From contig NZ_FSRC01000002.1 of NCBI RefSeq assembly GCF_900129785.1, forward strand, positions 1 to 64,000: a stretch of 64,000 nucleotides of DNA, in the 5' to 3' direction. Source of the stretch: Algoriphagus halophilus (GTDB lineage: Bacteria; Bacteroidota; Bacteroidia; Cytophagales; Cyclobacteriaceae). Made by a program: the position numbers and the translations under genes. Below the pieces are notes generated by a model that saw nothing but the letters and a program-made list of their open reading frames with translations, ran no database searches and was not told the DNA's origin. Below are positions 17,326 through 26,518 of this stretch, one piece after another (positions within the stretch are counted from its first letter, which is position 1; every line of letters begins with the position of its first letter).

Positions 17326-17916
17326 TTATCTAGTTTTTTCAAACTCATCGATCTCAGACTCCATGCTCAGCAAGTAGTCGATATCGTCAAAGCCATTTTG
17401 CATATTATCCTTTTTATAGGCATTGATGTCAAAAGACTCCGTCTCTCCTGTAGAGAGCAAGGTGATTGTTTGAGCAGGAATGCTCACTTCAATTTCCGTT
17501 TCTGGATTTTCAGTGATCGCATCCAATAATTTATCTGCAAACTCCGGGGAAACCGTCACTGGCAATACCCCAATATTCAGACAGTTATTTTTGAAAATAT
17601 CTGCGAAGAAGCTGGAAACCACACATCTGAACCCATAATCATAGATGGCCCAAACTGCATGTTCTCTACTGGATCCTGATCCAAAGTTTTTCCCCGCTAC
17701 TAGAATCTTACCAGAATAAGTGGGGTCGTTCAAAACGAAATCCTTTTTTGGATTTCCTTCTACATCATATCTCCAATCACGGAAAAGATTGTCACCAAAA
17801 CCTTCACGCTCTGTTGCCTTTAGGAAACGAGCAGGGATGATTTGGTCTGTATCTACGTTTTCTGTAGGCAAAGGAACTGCCGTACTCGTTAAAACGGTGA
17901 ATTTATCGTAAGCCAT
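17326..17916 (-). CDS. leuD: 3-isopropylmalate dehydratase small subunit LeuD
   Basis: 196 residues, the usual LeuD size. With LeuC it forms the aconitase-like isomerase that turns 2-isopropylmalate into 3-isopropylmalate, and probably citramalate into 3-methylmalate. Motifs: VPLPTENVDTDQIIPARFLK near the N-terminus, the substrate-recognition loop ILVAGKNFGSGSSREHAVWAI, and IFKNNCLNIGVLPV. The gene lies 10 bp after leuC and 3 bp before cimA, so co-transcription is certain in practice. Confidence 0.96.
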   Translation of the reverse strand: MAYDKFTVLTSTAVPLPTENVDTDQIIPARFLKATEREGFGDNLFRDWRYDVEGNPKKDFVLNDPTYSGKILVAGKNFGSGSSREHAVWAIYDYGFRCVVSSFFADIFKNNCLNIGVLPVTVSPEFADKLLDAITENPETEIEVSIPAQTITLLSTGETESFDINAYKKDNMQNGFDDIDYLLSMESEIDEFEKTR

Positions 17917-17926
17917 TTTCTTTCTT

Positions 17927-19336
17927 TTAGGATTCTACAAACACTTCGCGTGGATCGGTGATTTTACCGGTTACAGCTACTGCAGCAACTGTCAAAGGAG
18001 AAGCCAACATTGTTCTGGCACCTGGTCCTTGACGTCCTTCGAAGTTTCTGTTGGAAGTGGAAACTGCATATTTGCCTGCTGGAATTTTATCATCATTCAT
18101 TGCAAGACATGCAGAACATCCTGGTTGTCTCAACTCAAATCCTGCTTCTTCCAATATTTTCACCAAGCCTTCTTCTTGGGCCATTTTCTCCACTTCTTTT
18201 GATCCAGGAACAATCCAAGCAGTGATGTTATCTGCTTTTTTATGACCTTTCACAAAACCTGCTACCGCACGGATATCTTCAATTCTACCATTGGTACACG
18301 ACCCAACAAAAACATAATCTACTTTCTTTCCTTTCACAGGCTCACCTGGTACAAAACCCATATATTCCAAAGATTTCAAGTAAGAAGTTTTGTTGCTTCC
18401 TTCCATTCCTTCCGTAGTAGGAATATTTCCAAGAACTTTGATCCCCATACCTGGATTGGTTCCATAGGTAATCATTGGTTCAATATCAGCCGCATCAAAA
18501 TGATATTCTTTATCAAAAACAGCACCTTCGTCTGTTTTCAATTGAGACCACTCTGCCACTGCTTTATCCCAATCTTCTCCCTTTGGAGCATATTGCTTTC
18601 CTTTTAGGTATTCAAAAGTCGTCTCATCAGGAGCGATCAATCCACCTCTTGCACCCATTTCAATTGACATGTTACAAATGGTCATTCTTGCTTCCATGGA
18701 TAAACTTTGAATAGCAGTTCCTGCATATTCTACAAAGTAACCTGTGGCTCCTGCAGCAGAAATTTTAGCGATGATATATAAAATAATATCCTTGGAGGTT
18801 ACTCCATTTCCCAATTCCCCGTCTACGGTGATTCTCATTTTCTTAGGCTTAGACTGCATGATACACTGAGTAGCAAATACCATTTCTACTTCAGAAGTAC
18901 CAATACCGAATGCGATCGCTCCGAACGCACCATGGGTAGAAGTATGGCTATCTCCACAAACAATGGTCATTCCTGGCTGGGTAATACCCAATTCAGGTCC
19001 AATGACGTGAACAATTCCATGATGGGCAGAGCCTAGATCATGCAATTCGATTCCATACTTGTTACAGTTTTCTCTAAGTTTTTCAACTTGCATTCTTGAC
19101 AATTTGTCCTTGATCGTTTGATCTTGCTCAATTGTCGGAACGTTATGATCTGGAGTAGCAATTGTACGGTGAGGATATTTTACTGAAACCCCTCTTTTCT
19201 CCAGATTTAGGAATGCCACAGGAGAGGTAACTTCATGGATAAAATGCTTATCAATGAAGAATACATCTGGTCCTGAAGGTACGGAACGTACCACATGAGC
19301 ATCCCAGATTTTATCGAATAATGTTGTCTTTTCCAT
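17927..19336 (-). CDS. leuC: 3-isopropylmalate dehydratase large subunit LeuC
   Basis: 469 residues. Carries the [4Fe-4S] cluster of the isomerase: the first cysteine in [13 protein letters not shown] and the pair in [14 protein letters not shown]. Also visible are the N-terminal [24 protein letters not shown]-equivalent [42 protein letters not shown] (the longest family signature, read here in pieces), and [11 protein letters not shown] near the C-terminus. Length matches the bacterial LeuC of E. coli type. Gap to leuA is 4 bp and to leuD 10 bp. Confidence 0.96.
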   Translation of the reverse strand: MEKTTLFDKIWDAHVVRSVPSGPDVFFIDKHFIHEVTSPVAFLNLEKRGVSVKYPHRTIATPDHNVPTIEQDQTIKDKLSRMQVEKLRENCNKYGIELHDLGSAHHGIVHVIGPELGITQPGMTIVCGDSHTSTHGAFGAIAFGIGTSEVEMVFATQCIMQSKPKKMRITVDGELGNGVTSKDIILYIIAKISAAGATGYFVEYAGTAIQSLSMEARMTICNMSIEMGARGGLIAPDETTFEYLKGKQYAPKGEDWDKAVAEWSQLKTDEGAVFDKEYHFDAADIEPMITYGTNPGMGIKVLGNIPTTEGMEGSNKTSYLKSLEYMGFVPGEPVKGKKVDYVFVGSCTNGRIEDIRAVAGFVKGHKKADNITAWIVPGSKEVEKMAQEEGLVKILEEAGFELRQPGCSACLAMNDDKIPAGKYAVSTSNRNFEGRQGPGARTMLASPLTVAAVAVTGKITDPREVFVES

Positions 19337-19340
19337 GATT

Positions 19341-20849
19341 TTAAGCAGTCGTATATTCTTTGACTGGTATTTTGTTTAGCGCGTCAACAAAAGCTTGGGC
19401 AGAAGCCAAAACTATGTCCGTATTAGAAGAGAATCCATAATAAGGCTTATCTCCTTTGATCAATCTCATGTGTACTTTAGCCACATCATCACTACCATGG
19501 GTAATTGCCTGAATCAAGAATTCTTCCAGATCTACCTGTGGTTTCACAATTTTATCAATTGCTTTCAATACAGCATCTACAGGACCATTTCCATGAGAAG
19601 TCGCTTGATGTTGTTCCTCTCCAATAGTCAAGGAAACCTTTGCTTGAATAGCTCCATTAGAAGAATAGGAAACATCTCCAAGCTCAATAAAATTAGACTC
19701 TTCTAAATATTTACCTACCAAGCCCATCAAGTCTTTTCTTCCAATATCTCTTTTGCTATCGGCAAGAACCAAGAACGCCTCATACACTTCTCTCAATGCA
19801 TCTCCTTCCAATTCAACACCCAAAGCATCCAAATGGTGCTTCAAAGCTGCTCTTCCAGATCTAGCCGTCAAAACAATGGTTGATTCTTCTACTCCAACAT
19901 CTTTTGGATCGATGATTTCATAGTTTTCTCTATGCTTCAACACCCCATCTTGGTGAATACCTGATGAATGAGCAAATGCGTTTCTACCAACGATAGCCTT
20001 GTTCGGTTGCACAGGCATATTCATCAGCTTAGAAACTAATCGGCTGGTTTTGTAAATTAGAGGTGTAACGATTTCAGTATGAACAGGGATGGATTGGTGA
20101 CATTTGATAGCCATCACTACTTCTTCCATAGAAGTGTTTCCTGCCCTTTCCCCAATTCCATTAATTGTTACTTCTACTTGACGGGCACCTTGTTGAACTC
20201 CGGCAACCGTATTAGCAGTAGCCATTCCCAAGTCATTGTGACAATGTGTGGCGATGATCGCCTTATCTATGTTTGGGACATTATTCTTAAGATTCGAAAT
20301 AATCGCACCATATTGCTCAGGCAAACAATATCCTGTAGTATCAGGAATATTCACCACAGTAGCCCCTGCTTTAATTACCTCTTCAATGATTTTGCAAAGG
20401 AAATCTGGCTCCGAACGTCCTGCATCTTCTGCATAGAACTCTACATCGTCTACAAATTGTCTTGCAAACTTAACAGCTGCCACCCCGCGCCGGATGATAT
20501 CATCCGGCGTAGAGCGTAGCTTATATTGTATATGGTAAGGAGACACACCGATTCCAGTGTGAATCCTACCTTTCTTAGCAAATTTGAGTGCCTGGGCTGC
20601 TACTTCGATATCCTTCTCAACGGCTCTCGAGAGGGCACAAATGATTGGGTTTGAAACTGCCTTTGAAATCTCCACCACCGAGTTGAAATCTCCCGGACTG
20701 GAAATTGGAAAGCCGGCTTCGATGATATCTACACCTAGTTCTTCCAAAGCTTTCGCCACCACAATTTTCTCCTGGGTATTTAGTTGACACCCTGGAACTT
20801 GCTCCCCGTCTCTTAGGGTTGTGTCAAATATCCATAGCTTTTCACTCAT
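19341..20849 (-). CDS. leuA: 2-isopropylmalate synthase LeuA
   Basis: 502 residues. Condenses 2-oxoisovalerate with acetyl-CoA, the committed step of leucine synthesis, usually feedback-inhibited by leucine through its C-terminal domain. Motifs: [16 protein letters not shown] (catalytic Arg-Asp), [13 protein letters not shown] (metal His pair), [31 protein letters not shown], and a C-terminal regulatory domain from about residue 385 with [14 protein letters not shown]. It is the classical paralog of the citramalate synthase encoded three genes downstream; the two differ in the substrate-pocket segments. Starts 18 bp after ilvC. Confidence 0.95.
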   Translation of the reverse strand: MSEKLWIFDTTLRDGEQVPGCQLNTQEKIVVAKALEELGVDIIEAGFPISSPGDFNSVVEISKAVSNPIICALSRAVEKDIEVAAQALKFAKKGRIHTGIGVSPYHIQYKLRSTPDDIIRRGVAAVKFARQFVDDVEFYAEDAGRSEPDFLCKIIEEVIKAGATVVNIPDTTGYCLPEQYGAIISNLKNNVPNIDKAIIATHCHNDLGMATANTVAGVQQGARQVEVTINGIGERAGNTSMEEVVMAIKCHQSIPVHTEIVTPLIYKTSRLVSKLMNMPVQPNKAIVGRNAFAHSSGIHQDGVLKHRENYEIIDPKDVGVEESTIVLTARSGRAALKHHLDALGVELEGDALREVYEAFLVLADSKRDIGRKDLMGLVGKYLEESNFIELGDVSYSSNGAIQAKVSLTIGEEQHQATSHGNGPVDAVLKAIDKIVKPQVDLEEFLIQAITHGSDDVAKVHMRLIKGDKPYYGFSSNTDIVLASAQAFVDALNKIPVKEYTTA

Positions 20850-20867
20850 TGTTCTTGGGTTTTAGGT

Positions 20868-21911
20868 TTAATTGTTTTCTGGTCTCAATTGTCTGACGAC
20901 AGCACCTGCTTGCCACATTTCAGAATCTCTCAACTCTTTCAATTCAGCTTCCAATTTCACTCTATAATCTTCTTTCGAATTCGAATCAATTGACTTCTGT
21001 GCCTCTTGACCAGTTTTTACACTATTATATAATTCTTCAAATACCGGCTTGGTCGCATCTCTAAAAGGCTTCCACCAATCCAAAGCTCCTCTTTGAGCTG
21101 TAGTGGAACAGTTAGCATACATCCAGTCCATTCCATTCTCTGCTACCAATGGCATCAAAGATTGAGTAAGCTCCTCAACTGTTTCATTGAATGCTTCAGA
21201 TGGGGTATGGCCATTTGCTCTCAACACTTCGTATTGTGCAGCAAAAATCCCTTGAATCGCTCCCATTAATGTACCTCTTTCTCCTGTAAGATCGGAAGTA
21301 ACTTCTCTATAGAAATCAGTTTCAAACAAGTAACCTGATCCTACACCAATTCCCAAAGCTATAACTCTGTCTTTCGCCTTACCAGTTCCATCTTGATATA
21401 TTGCATAAGACGAATTCAAGCCTCTTCCTTCTACAAACATTCTTCTTAAAGAAGTTCCAGAGCCTTTTGGTGCCACCAAGATCACATCGATATCTGGGGG
21501 AGGGATGATTCCTGTTTTATCTTTGTATGTCACGCCGAATCCATGAGAGAAATACAATGCTTTCCCTGGAGTCAGGTGTTTTTTAACTGTTGGCCAAAGA
21601 GCAATCTGACCAGCATCAGAAAGAAGGAATTGAAGAATTGTACCTCTTTCGCAAGCTTCTTCCAATTCGAACAAGGTCTCACCTGGCACCCAGCCATCAG
21701 CAACAGCTTTATCCCAAGTTTTTGATCCTTTTCTTTGTCCTACAATCACGTTAAAGCCATTGTCTTTCAGGTTTAGTGCCTGACCAGGTCCTTGAACCCC
21801 GTAGCCTAATACCGCAATAACTTCATCCTTTAGGACTTCTCTAGCTTTTTCCAAAGGAAATTCTTCTCTGGTAACTACATTCTCCTCTACTGTGCCGAAT
21901 TTTAATTTCAT
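20868..21911 (-). CDS. ilvC: Ketol-acid reductoisomerase IlvC
   Basis: 347 residues. Converts acetolactate and acetohydroxybutyrate to dihydroxy acids with NADPH. The Rossmann motif is VLGYGVQGPGQALNL, with a cofactor loop GQRKGSKTWDKA whose basic and Ser residues fit NADPH use. Metal-binding acidic residues lie in ETDFYREVTSDLTGERGTLMGAIQG (quoted in part as YREVTSDLTGERG). The sequence has class I length but with the Bacteroidota-type extended C-terminus. A 188-bp gap separates it from ilvN, the only sizeable gap in the operon; a possible -7 box TAATTTTG (21963-21956) without a clear -33 element lies in it. Confidence 0.95.
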   Translation of the reverse strand: MKLKFGTVEENVVTREEFPLEKAREVLKDEVIAVLGYGVQGPGQALNLKDNGFNVIVGQRKGSKTWDKAVADGWVPGETLFELEEACERGTILQFLLSDAGQIALWPTVKKHLTPGKALYFSHGFGVTYKDKTGIIPPPDIDVILVAPKGSGTSLRRMFVEGRGLNSSYAIYQDGTGKAKDRVIALGIGVGSGYLFETDFYREVTSDLTGERGTLMGAIQGIFAAQYEVLRANGHTPSEAFNETVEELTQSLMPLVAENGMDWMYANCSTTAQRGALDWWKPFRDATKPVFEELYNSVKTGQEAQKSIDSNSKEDYRVKLEAELKELRDSEMWQAGAVVRQLRPENN

Positions 21912-22099
21912 GTTCTTAAAATTTGATTTTCAATGATTCTTTGAAATTCAGGGTTCAAAATTAATTGATCCTATTTTTCAAAGTCCTCATCTCATGAGTT
22001 TATTTATTTGTTAAAATTTCTCATGGAATCTAAATGGACAAAAAATCTTCAGAGAAGTCTTTGTCACATCTCGATTTCATAGGTTTGATTTGATTTGAT

Positions 22100-22600
22100 T
22101 TATTTTACGTAACTATCGATGGTATGCATCCTTTTGGCTATTGCTACCCTACCTGATCGGGCAAACTCCAAAAGACCATATCCTTTTAATATTTCTAGAA
22201 GTTCCTGCGTTTGTTCTTTGTGACCAGATAATTCAAGCACGACGAACTCTGGCTCGGCCGCAATAATCTTTGCATTGTGCTGACGAATTATTTTTTCCAG
22301 ACCACCATCCAATTTCGATACTGGAATTTTATAGAGTGCAATCTCCTGATACACCACCCCATCATCTTCATGATAAAATGCTTTGATCACGTCGATGATT
22401 TTCTCTATCTGGTTCACTAATTGGATGACAGTATCTTCACTGGCTGTCACCTCGATCGTAATCCGATGAATTCCTTCGATTCTGCTTTCTGAGGCAGTAA
22501 GAGCATCAATATTGATTCCTCTTCTAGTAAAGATGATGGTGATGCGGTTGAGAATACCGATAAAATTTTCGGTAATCACAAAAATGGTATAACGTTTCAT
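22100..22600 (-). CDS. ilvN: Acetolactate synthase small (regulatory) subunit IlvN
   Basis: 166 residues. An N-terminal ACT domain (YTIFVITENFIGILNRITIIFTRRGINIDALTASES, read from residue 4 on) is followed by the C-terminal dimerisation domain of bacterial small subunits (ELSGHKEQTQELLEILKGYGLLEFARSGRVAIAK). It activates the catalytic IlvB subunit and gives it feedback inhibition by valine. The gene lies 9 bp after ilvB. Length is typical of the IlvH/IlvN type with a full C-terminal domain. Confidence 0.94.
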   Translation of the reverse strand: MKRYTIFVITENFIGILNRITIIFTRRGINIDALTASESRIEGIHRITIEVTASEDTVIQLVNQIEKIIDVIKAFYHEDDGVVYQEIALYKIPVSKLDGGLEKIIRQHNAKIIAAEPEFVVLELSGHKEQTQELLEILKGYGLLEFARSGRVAIAKRMHTIDSYVK

Positions 22601-22609
22601 AGGCCGGAA

Positions 22610-24304
22610 TTAACTTAGTCTTACCTCTTCTACAGAACAGCCCGTTGCGATCATCGGGAAAACATTGTCTTCCTTCTCTACCACCACTTCTAAGAAGTAC
22701 GGCCCATCATGAATTAACATATCTTCAATTGCCTCATTCAAATCTGATCTGTCGGATATTTTTTGGGATTTGATGCCATAGGCTTCTGCAATCTTCACAA
22801 ATTCAGGATTATCCAGTTCAGTAAATGAATAGCGCTTATCAAAGAACATTTGTTGCCATTGTCTCACCATGCCTAAATAATTATTATTCAGCAAGATGAT
22901 TTTTACAGGAGCTTTGGTCTGCATGATTGTTCCAAACTCTTGAATAGTCATCTGGATCCCTCCATCCCCAACTACACAAATTACTTGTCTGGAAAAATCA
23001 AACATTTGAGCCCCAAGGGCTGCAGGCAATGCAAAACCCATAGTTCCTAATCCTCCAGATGTCACCTGAGTACGAGACTTCTTATAATTGAAATATCTCC
23101 AGGCAATCATTTGGTGCTGGCCTACATCTGTGACCAATACAGCATCGTCTGCTTTGTATTGATTCACTTGATAAATTACTTCCCCCATGGTAAGTCCCAC
23201 TTTGGTAGGAGTAATATCATGCTGTACGACTGCTGAATTTTCCTCACGCTCCAATTCACGGAATTTCTCCAACCAATCCTGGTGGGATTTTGCGGCAACC
23301 GCCTCCGTCAATAAGGCCAAACTATCTTTACAATCACCCAAAACTGAATGATGACATCTTATGGTTTTATTGATTTCTGCTGGATCCAATTCCAGATGGA
23401 TGATCTTCGCTTGCTTAGCATAGCGTTTTACATCCCCGGTCACACGATCATCAAACCTCATTCCAACAGCAATTAAAACATCGCATTGGTTGGTAAGGAT
23501 ATTCGGTGCATAATTCCCATGCATTCCTAGTTTCCCCACATAAGAAGGGTGATCCTGTGGCAAAGCACCGGATCCCAATAAGGTAGAAGCTGCAGGAATG
23601 CCCGATTTATCCAAGAATGCTTTGAATTCTTCTTCCGCTTTACCTAGAACTACCCCTTGTCCATAAAGCACATAAGGTCTTTCAGCAGAATCAATCATTT
23701 CTGCGGCTTTCTGAATATCAGACTTATTAATTTCAATTTTGGTCTGATACGATCTGAAGCCTAGGCAAGGCACGTAATTGAATTCACCAAAATCAGTCTG
23801 GGCATTTTTAGTTATATCTATCAATACTGGTCCTGGCCTTCCTGATCTCGCTATGAAAAATGCTTTGGCAATTGCCGGAGCTATTTCTTCCACAGTTCTC
23901 ACTTGGATGTTCCATTTAGTACAAGGCATAGACATCCCTACTACATCAGTTTCCTGAAAAGCATCAGTACCCAATAAGTGTGCAGCTACTTGTCCAGTAA
24001 TACACACCAACGGTGTACTATCTATCAATGCATCCGCTAATCCTGTAATCAAATTAGTAGCCCCTGGTCCTGATGTTGCTAAACAGACACCGACTTTCCC
24101 AGAGACTCGCGCATACCCTTGTGCAGCATGAATTGCACCTTGCTCATGGCGGGTAAGAACGTGTTTGATTTGATCGTGATAATCATACAGTGCATCATAC
24201 ACTGGCATGATTGCTCCTCCAGGATATCCGAAAATAATCTCGGCATTTTCCTCTATGAGAGTTCTGACTACGACATCTGCTCCTCGGATCATCAAGTCTT
24301 TCAT
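22610..24304 (-). CDS. ilvB: Acetolactate synthase large (catalytic) subunit IlvB
   Basis: 564 residues. A three-domain thiamine-diphosphate enzyme: the N-terminal pyrimidine-binding domain with catalytic Glu in GYPGGAIMPVYDAL ... RHEQGAIHAAQGYARVSGKVGVC (Glu in HEQGA), the central FAD-binding domain, and the C-terminal pyrophosphate domain with the GDG-NN motif GDGGIQMTIQEF ... LLNNNYLGMVRQWQ. It makes acetolactate from two pyruvates (valine, leucine) and acetohydroxybutyrate from pyruvate plus 2-oxobutyrate (isoleucine). Lies 4 bp after ilvD and 9 bp before ilvN. Confidence 0.96.
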   Translation of the reverse strand: MKDLMIRGADVVVRTLIEENAEIIFGYPGGAIMPVYDALYDYHDQIKHVLTRHEQGAIHAAQGYARVSGKVGVCLATSGPGATNLITGLADALIDSTPLVCITGQVAAHLLGTDAFQETDVVGMSMPCTKWNIQVRTVEEIAPAIAKAFFIARSGRPGPVLIDITKNAQTDFGEFNYVPCLGFRSYQTKIEINKSDIQKAAEMIDSAERPYVLYGQGVVLGKAEEEFKAFLDKSGIPAASTLLGSGALPQDHPSYVGKLGMHGNYAPNILTNQCDVLIAVGMRFDDRVTGDVKRYAKQAKIIHLELDPAEINKTIRCHHSVLGDCKDSLALLTEAVAAKSHQDWLEKFRELEREENSAVVQHDITPTKVGLTMGEVIYQVNQYKADDAVLVTDVGQHQMIAWRYFNYKKSRTQVTSGGLGTMGFALPAALGAQMFDFSRQVICVVGDGGIQMTIQEFGTIMQTKAPVKIILLNNNYLGMVRQWQQMFFDKRYSFTELDNPEFVKIAEAYGIKSQKISDRSDLNEAIEDMLIHDGPYFLEVVVEKEDNVFPMIATGCSVEEVRLS

Positions 24305-24308
24305 AGGC

Positions 24309-25988
24309 TTAGAATTTATCTGTTACACAACCTTCGGATGCGGTGGCAACAAGTTTATTGTATTTTTTCAAAGTTCCCTGCAAATCAGAGATCTCTTTTG
24401 GCTTCCAGGTTTTCTTTCTTTCGGCCAGTTCTTCATCAGTAATCGCTACTGAAAGTTTTAAATTATCTGCGTCAATGGTGATAACATCTCCATTTCTCAC
24501 CAATCCAATAGGTCCTCCACAAAACGCTTCTGGAGTAACGTGTCCTACTACAAAACCGTGTGTTCCACCGGAAAATCTTCCATCTGTAATCAATGCAACA
24601 TCTGATCCCAAACCGGCTCCAATGATCATGGAAGTAGGCTTCAGCATCTCTGGCATACCGGGACCGCCTTTCGGTCCGATATTACGAATCACGATTACTT
24701 CTCCTTTTTCAATTTTATGATCCCTGATGGCGTCATTGGCATCTTGTTCTGAATCAAAAACATGGGCAGGGCCTGTAAAAGAGCTCCCTTCTTTTCCAGT
24801 GATCTTAGCCACAGCACCTTCTGGCGCTAGGTTTCCGGAAAGTATACAAAGATGTCCAGTAGCTTTAATTGGAGTCTCCAATGGGTGAATCACATTGACC
24901 ATAGAAGGAATAATCGCCTCCACATTTTCAAGGTTTTCTGCCAAGGTTTTACCTGTAACAGTTAGACAATCCCCATGCAAAAACCCATTTTGAAGCATAT
25001 ACTTCATAAAGGCTGGAAGACCACCTTGCTCATGCAAATCCTCCATCATATACTTCCCAGAAGGTTTGAAATCACCAATCATAGGAGTTTTAGCATTGAT
25101 CGCTTTGAAATCTTCTAGATTAAAATCAACCCCTGCAGTTCTGGCAATCGCAATGATGTGCATCACTGCATTGGTACTTCCTCCTAATGCGATGGCTACC
25201 GTCACTGCATTTTCGATACTCTTTTTAGAAATGATATCACTTGGCTTGATGTCTTTTTCTAGCAAGATTCTCATGTATTTATTAACCTCCTGACATTCTC
25301 TCAATTTTTCTGGAGAATTTGCAGGATAGGAAGAAGAATAAGGCAAGGACATCCCCATGGCCTCAATAGCTGAAGACATGGTATTGGCAGTGTACATACC
25401 CCCACAAGCCCCTTTGCCAGGACAAGCATTTCTTATTACTCCATCATAATCTTCATCTGAAATATCCCCATTGACACGCTTTCCAAATGCTTCAAAAGCA
25501 GATACAATATTCAGTTTCTCACCTTTATAATGTCCAGATGCTATGGTTCCTCCATAAAGTAAAATAGAAGGTCTATTTGTACGGATCATCCCCATCAAAG
25601 CACCAGGCATATTCTTATCGCAACCTGCTACCGCTATACATCCATCAAAAGAATGACCGATGATAAATGATTCTATGGAATCCGCAATGATCTCTCTGGA
25701 AACCAATGAGTAACGCATACCTAACGTCCCCATAGTTGTTCCGTCAGATATCCCGATGGTATTAAAAACTAAACCGGTCAGATCTTGCTCCTGGGAGGAG
25801 GCTTTGATCAGACCGGCAAAGTCGTTCAGGTGCATATTGCAGGGGTTACTTTCATAGCCACAACTCGCTATCCCTACAAATGGCTGTTTCATCTTTTTAT
25901 CGCTCATGCCGGTGGCATACAACATAGCCATTCCGGCCGGATGCTCCGGATTTTCGCTGATTTCCCAACTGTGTTTTTTCAGGGTCAT
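24309..25988 (-). CDS. ilvD: Dihydroxy-acid dehydratase IlvD
   Basis: 559 residues. Dehydrates 2,3-dihydroxy acids to 2-oxo acids, shared by valine, leucine and isoleucine synthesis. Iron-sulfur cysteines are in [27 protein letters not shown] and [20 protein letters not shown] (read in parts); [20 protein letters not shown] is the C-terminal family signature. First structural gene of the ilv-leu operon. Its ATG lies 10 nt after the U-tract of an attenuator hairpin and 85 nt after the stop of a branched-chain-rich leader peptide, so its transcription is very likely controlled by charged Leu/Ile/Val tRNA. Confidence 0.96.
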   Translation of the reverse strand: MTLKKHSWEISENPEHPAGMAMLYATGMSDKKMKQPFVGIASCGYESNPCNMHLNDFAGLIKASSQEQDLTGLVFNTIGISDGTTMGTLGMRYSLVSREIIADSIESFIIGHSFDGCIAVAGCDKNMPGALMGMIRTNRPSILLYGGTIASGHYKGEKLNIVSAFEAFGKRVNGDISDEDYDGVIRNACPGKGACGGMYTANTMSSAIEAMGMSLPYSSSYPANSPEKLRECQEVNKYMRILLEKDIKPSDIISKKSIENAVTVAIALGGSTNAVMHIIAIARTAGVDFNLEDFKAINAKTPMIGDFKPSGKYMMEDLHEQGGLPAFMKYMLQNGFLHGDCLTVTGKTLAENLENVEAIIPSMVNVIHPLETPIKATGHLCILSGNLAPEGAVAKITGKEGSSFTGPAHVFDSEQDANDAIRDHKIEKGEVIVIRNIGPKGGPGMPEMLKPTSMIIGAGLGSDVALITDGRFSGGTHGFVVGHVTPEAFCGGPIGLVRNGDVITIDADNLKLSVAITDEELAERKKTWKPKEISDLQGTLKKYNKLVATASEGCVTDKF

Positions 25989-25998
25989 AATAGAGTGT

Positions 25999-26032
25999 AA
26001 AAAAAAGTGCCTCAGGTTTAGTGAGGCACTTT
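25999..26032 (-). terminator. Attenuator terminator of the ilv-leu operon
   Basis: On the minus strand AAAGTGCCTCA (26032-26022) pairs with TGAGGCACTTT (26014-26004) over 11 bp with a 7-nt loop, followed by a run of eight T ending at 25999. The last T is 10 nt before the ilvD ATG. A terminator placed between promoter and first gene, overlapping a competing pairing, is the hallmark of transcription attenuation. Confidence 0.88.
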
Positions 26033-26071
26033 AGATTTGGTTAATTCATTATAAATAGTCTAGTGCCTCAC
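26021..26071 (-). promoter_or_regulatory. Antiterminator pairing of the ilv-leu attenuator
   Basis: GTGAGGCACT (26071-26062, minus strand) is perfectly complementary over 10 bp to AGTGCCTCAC (26030-26021), which is the 5' arm and part of the loop of the terminator hairpin. The two structures exclude each other. The 5' copy starts 2 nt after the leader-peptide stop codon, so a ribosome finishing the peptide masks it and the terminator forms; one stalled early in the peptide leaves it free and the antiterminator forms. Confidence 0.82.
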
Positions 26072-26073
26072 AT

Positions 26074-26124
26074 TTAACATCCAATGAGAATAATTAAGCT
26101 TAGCAAAATGACTACTTTAAACAT
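26074..26124 (-). CDS. Branched-chain leader peptide of the ilv-leu operon
   Basis: 16 residues, MFKVVILLSLIILIGC, followed by TAA. Ten of 16 residues are branched-chain amino acids (4 Leu, 4 Ile, 2 Val), with codons GTA GTC ATT TTG CTA . TTA ATT ATT CTC ATT. It begins about 36 nt after the predicted transcription start and ends 2 nt before the antiterminator arm. This layout fits a control peptide whose translation rate reports the supply of charged Val-, Leu- and Ile-tRNA. No Thr codon is present, in keeping with a threonine-independent isoleucine route. An alternative reading as a tiny lipoprotein-like signal sequence (it ends in Gly-Cys) is less likely because of the flanking RNA structure. 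Too short for ordinary gene finders. Confidence 0.85.
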   Translation of the reverse strand: MFKVVILLSLIILIGC

Positions 26125-26166
26125 AGTTATGTCGAATGATTTCTTGAATCGATTTTAATTTCTACA

Positions 26167-26197
26167 CAAACTTAAAACTGAAATTTCAGACTTACAA
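26167..26197 (-). promoter_or_regulatory. Promoter of the ilv-leu operon
   Basis: On the minus strand TTG (26197-26195) is followed after 20 nt by TAAGTTTG (26174-26167), a perfect TAnnTTTG. Transcription would start near 26160, giving a leader RNA of about 170 nt that contains the leader peptide and attenuator before ilvD. Confidence 0.75.
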
Positions 26198-26490
26198 TAT
26201 TTAATTTTACCTCAGCACTATTTGCCAGATATTTTATATAAGTAAATTCCGATTTTTCAATTTTAAATTCTACAAGAAAAGAATTTTACGCCGTTTTTTA
26301 AGAAATAGATTTGCCGTTTTTTCAATTTTCAAAATTTTGTACTGATTTCAGTTATTTGTGAAAATTTTTAAAAATCTCTGCCTTCTATTAAACAGATTCT
26401 AATTAAAGCATCATTTCTTTTAAAAAGAAAGATCATTTAAAGTTATTTAGTAAAAAGTCTGATCTTTTTCCTGCAAGACCAAGAATCTTC
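26198..26490. other. A+T-rich divergent intergenic stretch
   Basis: Between the ilv-leu promoter and the ispE promoter nothing beyond A+T-rich DNA is seen. Two copies of GCCGTTTTTT (near 26290 and 26313) stand 23 bp apart and could be protein-binding half-sites, but there is no further support. Confidence 0.4.
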
Positions 26491-26498
26491 TAATTTTG
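26491..26498 (+). promoter_or_regulatory. -7 promoter box of ispE
   Basis: TAATTTTG matches TAnnTTTG; TTC at 26468-26470 with a 20-nt spacer is a near match to the -33 TTG. The ispE ATG follows 20 bp downstream. Confidence 0.5.
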
Positions 26499-26518
26499 GA
26501 CAAATCCTTTACATTTCT

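Noticed and set aside
22020..22075. Small reading frame before ilvC as a second leader peptide
   Set aside because: The 16-codon frame (MKSRCDKDFSEDFLSI) has only two branched-chain residues and no convincing terminator/antiterminator follows it.
22083..22100. Short TTTGA repeats upstream of ilvN's stop
   Set aside because: Three to four copies of a 5-bp A+T-rich unit; too short to call a meaningful repeat.
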